A stretch of 31,334 nt of DNA from JBDLSY01 sp041170585 (GTDB lineage Bacteria; Pseudomonadota; Gammaproteobacteria; Burkholderiales; Burkholderiaceae_C): NCBI GenBank assembly GCA_041170585.1, contig JBEDNN010000018.1:1-31334 (forward strand), written 5' to 3'. Of this stretch, positions 24,057 to 31,334 are shown in pieces (positions within the stretch are counted from its first letter, which is position 1; each line of letters begins with the position of its first letter). A program made the translations under genes and the position numbers. The notes below the pieces were generated by a model. It saw nothing but the letters and a program-made list of their open reading frames with translations. It did not search any database and was not told where the DNA came from.

Positions 24057-25607
24057 ATGAGTATTTTTTCTGATTTATCTTCTACAGTATCTTCTACAGT
24101 ATCTAAAGCGGTAGATAGCTTAAGCCATGTGGCACACAACGCGGCACATTCAGCATCAGTGGCTTTATCAAGCCATTTATCACCCAAAGATTATGCGATT
24201 GCTGATTTAAATTTAGCTGATTTTGGCCGTAAAGAAATCAACATCGCCGAAACTGAAATGCCAGGTTTAATGGCGATTCGTCAAGAGTTTCAAGCCAATC
24301 AGCCACTAAAAGGTGCGCGTATTACGGGTAGTTTACACATGACGATTCAAACTGCTGTATTGGTTGAAACCTTACAGGCTTTGGGGGCAACGGTTCGTTG
24401 GGCATCGTGCAATATTTATTCAACTCAAGACCACGCAGCAGCGGCTTTAGTCGCACGTGGTACGCCTGTATTTGCCTATAAAGGTGAAACTTTAGCGGAT
24501 TACTGGGAATATACACACCGCATTTTTGAGTTTTCTGGTGCTTCAAATATGCCAGAAGAAGGCCCTAATATGATTTTAGATGATGGCGGCGATGCCACAT
24601 TATTAATGCACTTAGGCACGCAAGCTGAAACAGATATCTCGGTATTAAGCACACCCAACAGCGAAGAAGAAGTCTGTTTATTCACTGCAATTAAAGCTAA
24701 ATTAGTAGAAGATTCTACTTGGTATAGCCGCCGTTTAAAACATATTATTGGTGTTACTGAAGAAACAACAACAGGGGTATTGCGTTTAAATGAAATGGCC
24801 GCAAAAGGGACTTTAAAAATACGGGCTATTAATGTTAATGACAGTGTAACCAAATCAAAATTTGACAATTTGTATGGTTGCCGTGAATCTTTAGTAGATG
24901 CGATTAAACGGGCTACCGATGTAATGATTGCGGGTAAAGTCGCGGTGGTTGCTGGTTATGGCGATGTGGGTAAAGGCAGTGCCCAAGCTTTACGGGCTTT
25001 AAGTGCACAAGTCTGGGTCACAGAAATTGACCCAATCAATGCCTTACAAGCGGCGATGGAAGGCTACAAAGTCGTTACTATGGAATATGCCGCTGATAAA
25101 GCCGATATTTTTGTAACTGCCACAGGTAATAAACACGTGATACGCTATGAACACATGGTAGCCATGAAAAATCAAGCCATTGTCTGTAATATTGGTCATT
25201 TTGACAATGAAATTGATATTGCTTCACTAGACGCTTTACAGTGGGACGAAATTAAACCACAAGTAGACCACGTGATTTTTCCTGCAACAGATACCCGCCC
25301 TGAAAAACGCATTATCCTGTTGGCAAAAGGGCGTTTAGTCAATTTAGGCTGTGGCACAGGACACCCAAGCTTTGTGATGAGTTCATCATTTGCCAATCAA
25401 ACCATTGCACAAATTGAATTGTTTACTAAACAAAACGATTATGACGTAGGCAAAGTGTATGTATTGCCCAAGCATTTAGATGAACAAGTCGCACGTTTAC
25501 ACCTTGATAAAGTCGGGGCAGTCTTGTCAGAACTCACCGATGAACAGGCTGCCTATATTGGTGTTAAAAAAACAGGCCCTTATAAAGCCGATACGTACCG
25601 TTATTAA
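24057..25607 (+). CDS. ahcY: S-adenosylhomocysteine hydrolase with N-terminal extension
   Basis: NAD-dependent cytoplasmic enzyme that splits SAH into homocysteine and adenosine, relieving product inhibition of methyltransferases. The start is ATG 24057, placed by GGAG at 24044-24047; the longer TTG frame would begin inside the ribosome site. The core begins near residue 45 (DYAIADLNLADFGRKEI) and has EMPGLMAIR, TGSLHMTIQTAVL, GCRESLVDAIKRATD, the NAD loop GYGDVGKG (300-307) and the C-terminal KTGPYKADTYRY. The first 43 or so residues are a Ser/Val/Ala/His-rich amphipathic stretch, partly built from a 12-bp tandem repeat (24077-24100) coding SSTV twice. Normal AhcY proteins lack it. It is directly controlled by the SAH riboswitch. 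Confidence 0.95.
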   Translation: MSIFSDLSSTVSSTVSKAVDSLSHVAHNAAHSASVALSSHLSPKDYAIADLNLADFGRKEINIAETEMPGLMAIRQEFQANQPLKGARITGSLHMTIQTAVLVETLQALGATVRWASCNIYSTQDHAAAALVARGTPVFAYKGETLADYWEYTHRIFEFSGASNMPEEGPNMILDDGGDATLLMHLGTQAETDISVLSTPNSEEEVCLFTAIKAKLVEDSTWYSRRLKHIIGVTEETTTGVLRLNEMAAKGTLKIRAINVNDSVTKSKFDNLYGCRESLVDAIKRATDVMIAGKVAVVAGYGDVGKGSAQALRALSAQVWVTEIDPINALQAAMEGYKVVTMEYAADKADIFVTATGNKHVIRYEHMVAMKNQAIVCNIGHFDNEIDIASLDALQWDEIKPQVDHVIFPATDTRPEKRIILLAKGRLVNLGCGTGHPSFVMSSSFANQTIAQIELFTKQNDYDVGKVYVLPKHLDEQVARLHLDKVGAVLSELTDEQAAYIGVKKTGPYKADTYRY

Positions 25608-25611
25608 ATAA

Positions 25612-25651
25612 TAAGTTAATAAGTTAATAAGTTAATACGTTAATACGTTAA
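25612..25651. repeat. 8-bp compound tandem array after ahcY
   Basis: Three copies of TAAGTTAA are followed by two of TACGTTAA, all perfect, starting a few bases after the ahcY stop. As at 21870, a block of one unit passes into a block of a variant unit. Confidence 0.9.
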
Positions 25652-25716
25652 TCATTTAAGTAAATATTTATTTAAGTAATTATTTAAATTTTAAATAACG
25701 ATTGATATATTATTGT

Positions 25717-25745
25717 TTGACATAGACACACCATAGACATACTTT
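25717..25745 (+). promoter_or_regulatory. Possible promoter of the restriction-modification gene
   Basis: A perfect TTGACA -35 (25717-25722) is spaced 17 bp from TACTTT (25740-25745), a weak -10. It would give an almost leaderless transcript, since the ATG is at 25757. A 19-bp AT inverted repeat (25680-25698) lies just upstream. Confidence 0.3.
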
Positions 25746-25756
25746 ATTAGGTAGCC

Positions 25757-28700
25757 ATGCACCATTCATTTAATACCGTTTTAACCAAGTACCGTCAAAT
25801 TTCTTTCTCTGAAAAAGACAAAGGAGAACGGTTTGAACGTTTAATGAAAGCCTATTTGCTGACTGAACCAAAGTATGTCTATACGTTTAGCACTGTTTGG
25901 TTATGGACTGAGTTTCCATACAAGCAAGATTTAGGCGGGGTAGATACAGGAATTGATTTAGTCGCACTGACAAAAAACGGCGAGTATTGGGCGATACAGT
26001 GTAAATGCTATCAAGAAGGCAGCATCATTGATAAACCAGCGATTGACTCTTTTTTAGCCACTTCTAGCCGTGCTTTTTTTGTCAATGGCCACAGCACCCT
26101 TTTTTCATACCGTTTATGGATAGACACCACAGGGCAAGCATTTGGTACTAATGCTGAAAAAGCAATCACCCATCAAAACCCGCCAGTTGGCAGAATTGGT
26201 TTGCAAGACCTTGTACAAGCCTCTGTAGATTGGACTAAGTTAGATGAAGGCGAACAAGGGCAACATGCACAAATACCCAAAAAACAAGCCAGAGAACACC
26301 AAAACATAGCGACTGAAAAAACAATTGCCCATTTTAAACAGCATGAACGCGGCAAGCTCATCATGGCGTGCGGAACAGGTAAAACATTTACTAGCTTACA
26401 CATTGCCCAAGCACAGACAAATGGCAAAGGTTTCATTCTCTTTTTAGTGCCTTCTATTGCATTGCTTGGACAAACACTGAATGAATGGGCTGCACAGGCA
26501 CACAGTCCTATACATGCGATTTGTATTTGCTCTGACCCCGAAATATCAAAAAAAAGAAACAACGACGACAACACGTTTCAATCAGTGAGTGATTTAGCGT
26601 TCCCTGCATCGACTGATGTGCCTACCATTTTGCAACGCTTTGAACAATTAAATCAATTCAATCAATTGGCTCAACACACTGCACAAGATACGGGCTTAAC
26701 CGTGGTATTTTCTACCTATCAATCCATTGATGTGATTGCGAAGGCACAAGCTATCTTGGCAAAAAAATTGCCTCAATATGCTGAATTTGATTTAATCATC
26801 TGTGATGAAGCACACCGTACTACAGGCGTAACGCTCAGTGATAAAAACGAAAGTGCTTTTGTAAAAGTACATGACCGTGATTTTATCAGTGCCAAAAAAC
26901 GCCTTTATATGACTGCTACGCCCCGTCTTTATGATGAAGCGGCACAGTCAAAAGCTGCACAAAACCAAGCTTTTTTGTGTAGTATGGATGACGAACGCAT
27001 CTATGGTCAACAAATTTATCACATCGGTTTTGGTGAAGCCGTTGAAAAAGGTTTATTGACGGATTACAAAGTATTGATATTAACCGTGAATGAAAACGAT
27101 ATTTCGCCAGCGGTACAAAAAATCGTATCCGATAGCAATAATGAACTCAATGCCAGTGATGCCGCTAAAATTATCGGTTGTATTAACGCACTTTCCAAGC
27201 AAATTGTGGGTGATGAGGGTTTAATTCGCCAATTAGACCCAAACATTATGAAGCGAGCGGTAGCTTTTTGCCCAAAAATAGAAGAATCTAAAAAAATTAC
27301 GGGTATTTTTAATAGCATTACCACCACCTATTTAAATGAAATTAACCCTACAATCGCCTGCGAAAATTCAATAAAAATCAACGCCGAACACATTGATGGC
27401 AGTATGAATGCGGCACAAAGAAATCATTTGATGGCTTGGCTTCAATCACCAACGGGCGAAGATGAATGCCGCATACTCACCAATGTGCGTTGCTTAAGCG
27501 AAGGCGTTGATGTCCCTTCTTTAGATGCGGTGATGTTTTTATCCCCCCGTAATTCGCAAGTTGATGTCGTGCAAAGTGTCGGTAGAGTCATGCGTCGTGC
27601 CGAAGGCAAACAGTTTGGTTATATTATTATTCCTGTTGTGATACCCAGCAATGTCTCGCCTGAAAAAGCGATGGAAGACAATGATAAGTTTAGAGTGGTA
27701 TGGCAAGTGCTGAATGCTTTGCGGGCACACGATGACCGTTTTGAAGCCACCATCAACAAAATAGACCTGAACCGCAAAAAACCAGACAACATTTTATTGG
27801 CGAAAGCCGCCGCCACGTTTGATGAAGAGGGCAACTGTATTCGTGTGGACAATGAAACAGACGCATCTAAACAAACAATCGCCGAACAATTGTCTTTGCA
27901 ATTTCAAGCATTGCAAGGCGTGTTGTTTGCTCGTTTGGTGGATAAAGTAGGCGATAAAAGGTATTGGGAGCAGTGGGCAAAATCAGTCGCTGACATTGCA
28001 ACCAGGCAAATAGAATGCATTACTAAAATTATTAATGAAAATCCTAAATACCAAAAATCTTTTGATAGCTTCTTAAAAGGCTTACACACCAATATTAATC
28101 CAAGTATTACCCAAGCCGAAGCCATAGAAATGCTTTCACAGCACATCATTACTAAGCCAGTATTTGATGCTTTGTTTGAGGATTATTCTTTTGTAAAAAA
28201 TAATCCAATGAGTCAATCAATGCAAAAAATGTTAGATGTATTGGAAGAAGAATCTTTAGAAACAGATGCAGAAACATTAGACAAGTTTTATCAGTCCGTA
28301 AAAACAAGAGCAGCAGATATAGACAATGCAGAAGGCAAGCAACGCATTATTATTGAGTTATACGATAAATTCTTTAAAACCGCTTTTCCTAAAATGGTTG
28401 AAAAATTAGGGATTGTTTATAGCCCAGTAGAAGTCGTCGATTTTATTATTCATTCAGTGGCTGATATTTTGCAACAAGAATTTGGCAGAAGCATCAGCGA
28501 TGAAAATGTACACGTGTTAGACCCATTCACAGGCACAGGCACATTTATTACACGGTTATTACACAGTGGTTTAATCAATTCAACAGATTTAACCCGTAAG
28601 TACACCAGTGAAATTCATTGCAACGAAATTGTTTTATTGGCTTACTACATTGCAGCCGTCAATATTGAAAATGCTTTTCACGATTTACAACCCAAAAGCA

Positions 28701-30733
28701 ATACCACCTATATTCCTTTTGAAGGCATTTGCTTAACCGATACGTTTCAGTTGGCCGAAACAACGGGCGAACAATTGTTTTCCGAGATGTTCCCGCAAAA
28801 TAGCGAACGGGTACAACGCCAACAAAAATTACCGTTGCAAATTATTTTTGGCAACCCACCGTATTCAATTGGGCAGAAATCAGCCAATGACAATGCACAA
28901 AATCAAAGCTATCCAAAACTTGACCAACGTATTGCCGATACTTATGCAAAGCAATCATCAGCAGGGCTAAACAAATCTTTATACGATGCCTACATTAAAG
29001 CCTTTCGTTGGAGTACAGATAGATTAGATAAAACGGGCGGTATTATTGCTTTTGTTTCTAATGGTGCTTGGTTAGACGGCAACAGTACCGATGGTTTCCG
29101 CAAATCAATAGAAAAAGAATTTACAGCAATTTATGTGTTTAATTTACGAGGCAACCAACGCACCAGTGGCGAACTAAGCCGTAAAGAAGGTGGGAAGATT
29201 TTTGGCAGTGGTTCAAGAACACCCATAGCCATTACAGTGCTGGTTAAAAATCCATTTGCTAAAAATTCCCCTCCTTTGGAGGGGTCAGGGGTGGGTAAAG
29301 CAACCATACATTATCACGACATTGGCGAGTATTTAAATCGTGAAGAAAAACTAAAATTAATCAGTGGTTTCAAATCATTTGCCAATCCTGAATTACCATT
29401 AAAAGCCATACAACCGAATAAAGAAGGCGATTGGTTAAGTATGCGTAATGAGGGTTTTGAGAATTACATTCCTTTAGCACCTGAAAAGAAATATGATACA
29501 GCAACTAAAACTATTTTTAATACTTTTTCTTTAGGTATAGCCACTAACAGAGATGCGTGGAGTTACAGTAGTTCTTTTAATCAATTACAGGCAAATATTG
29601 GCAGGTCAATTGATTTTTACAATGAGCAACGTAATTCATTTAAAAAAGAGTTATTAATAAATCCATCTTTGAAAATTGAGAAGTTTTTAGATTACGACTC
29701 TACAAAACTGAACTGGACAGATAGTGTAATAAAAGACCTTACTAAGAATGTTGCTTACACTCTCAAAAGTGATTTAATTTCGGTAGGTTTATATAGACCA
29801 TATTTTAAACAACGGTTTTATTTTGCCAAAGAGTTAATTCACAGGACTTACCAACAATTAAAGTTATTTCCAACACCAAGCCATAAAAACCTTGTTATAT
29901 CAGTTTGTGGCACTGGGGTAAATAAAGATTTTTCATTAGTAGTTACTGATGCTGTTCCTGATTTACAATTATTGGCAAATGGTCAATGTTTCCCACTTTA
30001 TTATTACGAAGAACACACGGCAACACAAACAGGCATGTTTAATGAAGACAATAAAAACGATTACATTCGCAGAGATGCCATCAGTGATTTTATTTTAGAA
30101 AGAGCCATCAAAATATACGGTAAAAATGTAACTAAAGAAGATATTTTTTACTATGTGTATGGTTTCCTGCACAACAAAGAATACAGAATAACCTTTGCCA
30201 GTGATTTAAAGAAAATGTTGCCCCGTTTGCCATTGGTAGAGGATATAAAAGACTTTTGGGCATTTAGCAAAGCCGGCCGCACATTAGCCGAACTGCATTT
30301 GAATTATGAAACCGTTGCACCGTTTGCCGATGCAACCGTAACAGGCGATAAATTCCCCTCCGATGGCGGGGTGTCCGAAGGACGGGGTGGTTTCTACACC
30401 GTTGAAAAAATGCGTTTTCCAAAGAAAGACCAAAAAGATACCATCATTTATAACAGTAAAATCATAGTTTCAAATATTCCTGCACAGGCGTATGAATATG
30501 TCGTAAATGGCAAAAGTGCCATAGAATGGGTGATGGAACGCTACCAAGTTACCACCCATAAAGAAAGTGGCATTACCAACAATCCTAACGACTGGGCAAA
30601 CGAAACAGGCAAGCCACGGTATATTTTAGACTTACTTTTAAGCGTTATTAATGTAAGTGTGCAAACAGTAGATATTGTGAATGCCTTACCGAAAGTAGAT
30701 TTTGAGTCATTAAAATACTGTCATTTAGAGTAG
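25757..30733 (+). CDS. Single-chain restriction-modification enzyme, type ISP architecture
   Basis: The 1658-residue product joins all activities in one chain, as in type ISP enzymes such as LlaGI and LlaBIII. An N-terminal Mrr-like nuclease has GVDTGIDLVA ... WAIQCKCY (Asp67, Gln81-x-Lys83). A superfamily 2 helicase/translocase has Walker A ACGTGKT (204-210), DEAH (350-353), MTATPR (385-390), and QSVGRVMRR (606-614). A helical coupler follows, then an N6-adenine methyltransferase with DPFTGTGTF (922-930) and NPPY (1033-1036), and a C-terminal target-recognition region. It needs no separate S subunit, and none is present. Two GC-rich hairpin elements are inserted in frame at residues 1170-1181 and 1532-1546. 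The frame is intact, so it is probably functional. Base composition and inserts suggest transfer. The target sequence cannot be read from here. Confidence 0.92.
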   Translation: MHHSFNTVLTKYRQISFSEKDKGERFERLMKAYLLTEPKYVYTFSTVWLWTEFPYKQDLGGVDTGIDLVALTKNGEYWAIQCKCYQEGSIIDKPAIDSFLATSSRAFFVNGHSTLFSYRLWIDTTGQAFGTNAEKAITHQNPPVGRIGLQDLVQASVDWTKLDEGEQGQHAQIPKKQAREHQNIATEKTIAHFKQHERGKLIMACGTGKTFTSLHIAQAQTNGKGFILFLVPSIALLGQTLNEWAAQAHSPIHAICICSDPEISKKRNNDDNTFQSVSDLAFPASTDVPTILQRFEQLNQFNQLAQHTAQDTGLTVVFSTYQSIDVIAKAQAILAKKLPQYAEFDLIICDEAHRTTGVTLSDKNESAFVKVHDRDFISAKKRLYMTATPRLYDEAAQSKAAQNQAFLCSMDDERIYGQQIYHIGFGEAVEKGLLTDYKVLILTVNENDISPAVQKIVSDSNNELNASDAAKIIGCINALSKQIVGDEGLIRQLDPNIMKRAVAFCPKIEESKKITGIFNSITTTYLNEINPTIACENSIKINAEHIDGSMNAAQRNHLMAWLQSPTGEDECRILTNVRCLSEGVDVPSLDAVMFLSPRNSQVDVVQSVGRVMRRAEGKQFGYIIIPVVIPSNVSPEKAMEDNDKFRVVWQVLNALRAHDDRFEATINKIDLNRKKPDNILLAKAAATFDEEGNCIRVDNETDASKQTIAEQLSLQFQALQGVLFARLVDKVGDKRYWEQWAKSVADIATRQIECITKIINENPKYQKSFDSFLKGLHTNINPSITQAEAIEMLSQHIITKPVFDALFEDYSFVKNNPMSQSMQKMLDVLEEESLETDAETLDKFYQSVKTRAADIDNAEGKQRIIIELYDKFFKTAFPKMVEKLGIVYSPVEVVDFIIHSVADILQQEFGRSISDENVHVLDPFTGTGTFITRLLHSGLINSTDLTRKYTSEIHCNEIVLLAYYIAAVNIENAFHDLQPKSNTTYIPFEGICLTDTFQLAETTGEQLFSEMFPQNSERVQRQQKLPLQIIFGNPPYSIGQKSANDNAQNQSYPKLDQRIADTYAKQSSAGLNKSLYDAYIKAFRWSTDRLDKTGGIIAFVSNGAWLDGNSTDGFRKSIEKEFTAIYVFNLRGNQRTSGELSRKEGGKIFGSGSRTPIAITVLVKNPFAKNSPPLEGSGVGKATIHYHDIGEYLNREEKLKLISGFKSFANPELPLKAIQPNKEGDWLSMRNEGFENYIPLAPEKKYDTATKTIFNTFSLGIATNRDAWSYSSSFNQLQANIGRSIDFYNEQRNSFKKELLINPSLKIEKFLDYDSTKLNWTDSVIKDLTKNVAYTLKSDLISVGLYRPYFKQRFYFAKELIHRTYQQLKLFPTPSHKNLVISVCGTGVNKDFSLVVTDAVPDLQLLANGQCFPLYYYEEHTATQTGMFNEDNKNDYIRRDAISDFILERAIKIYGKNVTKEDIFYYVYGFLHNKEYRITFASDLKKMLPRLPLVEDIKDFWAFSKAGRTLAELHLNYETVAPFADATVTGDKFPSDGGVSEGRGGFYTVEKMRFPKKDQKDTIIYNSKIIVSNIPAQAYEYVVNGKSAIEWVMERYQVTTHKESGITNNPNDWANETGKPRYILDLLLSVINVSVQTVDIVNALPKVDFESLKYCHLE
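29268..29295 (+). repeat. GC-rich hairpin element inserted in frame (copy 1)
   Basis: CCCCTCC-TTT-GGAGGGG perfect hairpin (29268-29284) followed by a GGGG-rich tail, coding NSPPLEGSGVGK. It lies in a hydrophilic loop between the methyltransferase core and the recognition region. Its composition is unlike the AT-rich surroundings and like mobile palindromic elements known to insert in genes of other bacteria. Confidence 0.7.
30355..30390 (+). repeat. GC-rich hairpin element inserted in frame (copy 2)
   Basis: CCCCTCC, GGCGGGG and the hairpin GTCC-GAA-GGAC with a GGGGTGG tail, coding FPSDGGVSEGRGG. It shares the CCCCTCC start and GGGGTGG end with copy 1 and also keeps the reading frame. Confidence 0.65.
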
Positions 30734-30737
30734 GATT

Positions 30738-30759
30738 TACTATACTTGTATTTATAGTA
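30738..30759. terminator. AT hairpin between the restriction-modification gene and the next gene
   Basis: TACTATA and TATAGTA form a 7-bp inverted repeat with an 8-nt loop, just after the stop. It lacks a U tract; it is a weak candidate for a terminator or operator. Confidence 0.25.
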
Positions 30760-30799
30760 TACGTATTTATAAAACATTAACTGTATTATTAACTGTATT

Positions 30800-31334
30800 A
30801 TGATTACTGACCAAGACATTAAAAGATTACAGGCTGAATTATTACAAGCCGCAGCAAGATCTGAACACGCGAGAGAAGATGCAGCCCGAGCGAAAGAAGA
30901 TGCAGCCCGAGCCAAAGAAGATGCAGCCCGAGCCAAAGAAGATGCAGCCCGAGCCAAAGAAGATGCAGCCCGAGCCAAAGAAGACGCGGAACGAGCTAAA
31001 GAAGATGGGGCCCGAGCGAAAATACAAGCTGAACAGGCAACTGAACAACTGAGTATTTCAATGCAAAAATTACAATTAATTGTAGCAGAGTCAAGTAAAG
31101 TATCCGCAGAAACCAATCGCCGTTTGGATGCAATAGGCCTTCGTTTAGGCAATATAGGTCAAAATCAAGGTGATGTTGCCGAAGAGTTTTTTTATAACTC
31201 ATTGGGTGAGATACCTGTTTTGGGGGGTATACAATATGATTTTAAAGACAAGTCATGGCGTAACCGTGTGGGTCAAGTGCAAGACGAATTTGATATTGTA
31301 TTGATTAATGGGCATCACGTTGCCATTATTGAAG
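30800..31334 (+). CDS. Coiled-coil protein with PD-(D/E)XK-like core, truncated by window
   Basis: The frame starts at ATG 30800 and runs off the right edge after 178 codons. The N-terminus MITDQDIKRLQAELLQAAARSE leads into a heptad coiled coil of AARAKED repeats (residues about 28-75). A second helix with VAESSKVSAETNRRLD and then IGQNQGDVAEEFFYNSLG follow, and DEFDIVLINGHHVAIIE at the cut end. That last stretch resembles the central strands of restriction-endonuclease folds (Asp, then Glu-x-Lys expected just past the window). Similar uncharacterised proteins (NQG...AEE...EYDI) occur in several phyla. It lies 66 bp after the type ISP gene on the same strand, so it may belong to the same defence locus. 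Its role is not known. Confidence 0.85.
   Translation, partial: MITDQDIKRLQAELLQAAARSEHAREDAARAKEDAARAKEDAARAKEDAARAKEDAARAKEDAERAKEDGARAKIQAEQATEQLSISMQKLQLIVAESSKVSAETNRRLDAIGLRLGNIGQNQGDVAEEFFYNSLGEIPVLGGIQYDFKDKSWRNRVGQVQDEFDIVLINGHHVAIIE
30881..31027 (+). repeat. 21-bp tandem repeat coding a heptad coiled coil
   Basis: Seven consecutive 21-bp units (first at 30881, last ending 31027). Five are nearly identical (GCAGCCCGAGC-x-AAAGAAGAT) and two are diverged. Each codes seven residues of the type AARAKED, one coiled-coil heptad. Near identity at third positions points to recent expansion. Confidence 0.92.

Noticed and set aside
30721..31152. Minus-strand frames with LARAASS repeats
   Set aside because: Antisense of the 21-bp coiled-coil repeat. 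The plus-strand frame has a start, a sensible coiled coil and a conserved-looking domain.

Overview
The window is AT-rich bacterial chromosome, most likely from a gammaproteobacterium. Supporting signs are a pilB-pilC-pilD type IV pilus cluster next to a polyprenyl diphosphate synthase, Mpl murein recycling, a DsbC-type isomerase, a UbiH-family hydroxylase, a heme A branch (ctaA, ctaB, Sco) and an SAH riboswitch in front of ahcY. The genus cannot be fixed from sequence reading alone. Most genes lack a strong Shine-Dalgarno; clear ones precede rpmI, rplT, ahcY, pilC and the adhesin.

Layout. (1) 1-2252, minus: a trimeric autotransporter adhesin (YadA type) with signal peptide, head repeats, neck and the start of a stalk made of 63-bp tandem repeats. 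Its anchor lies beyond the left edge. (2) 2666-7899, minus: pilD, pilC, pilB and ispB. (3) 8092-13829, plus: pgi, xseA, ctaA, ctaB and a Sco lipoprotein. (4) 13971-15250, plus: a two-gene module of an unrecognised protein and a PIN-domain nuclease, wedged 15 bp before mpl. (5) 15266-17572: mpl, then rpmI-rplT behind a structured leader, then a bidirectional terminator shared with a convergent tRNA-Phe(GAA). (6) 17901-23871, plus: a UbiH-family hydroxylase, a small HExxH zinc-protease-like protein, dsbC, rfbB, trpD and trpC. (7) 23921-25607: SAH riboswitch and ahcY, whose product carries an unusual N-terminal extension. (8) 25757-31334: a 1658-residue single-chain restriction-modification enzyme (type ISP architecture), then a coiled-coil protein with a PD-(D/E)XK-like core cut by the right edge. 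This is the accessory, probably transferred, part.

Two themes stand out. First, almost every gap between genes contains its own short tandem repeat (6-16 bp units, a different unit at each place), often beginning right after a stop codon. Similar repeat expansion also shows inside coding sequences (adhesin stalk, ispB, Sco, the ahcY extension, the last gene). Second, the restriction-modification gene carries two GC-rich hairpin elements inserted in frame, unlike anything else in the window. They suggest that the gene came from a genome rich in such elements.

The best candidates for little-described biology are the unknown-protein/PIN pair, the type ISP enzyme with its coiled-coil nuclease-like neighbour, and the stand-alone HExxH protein.
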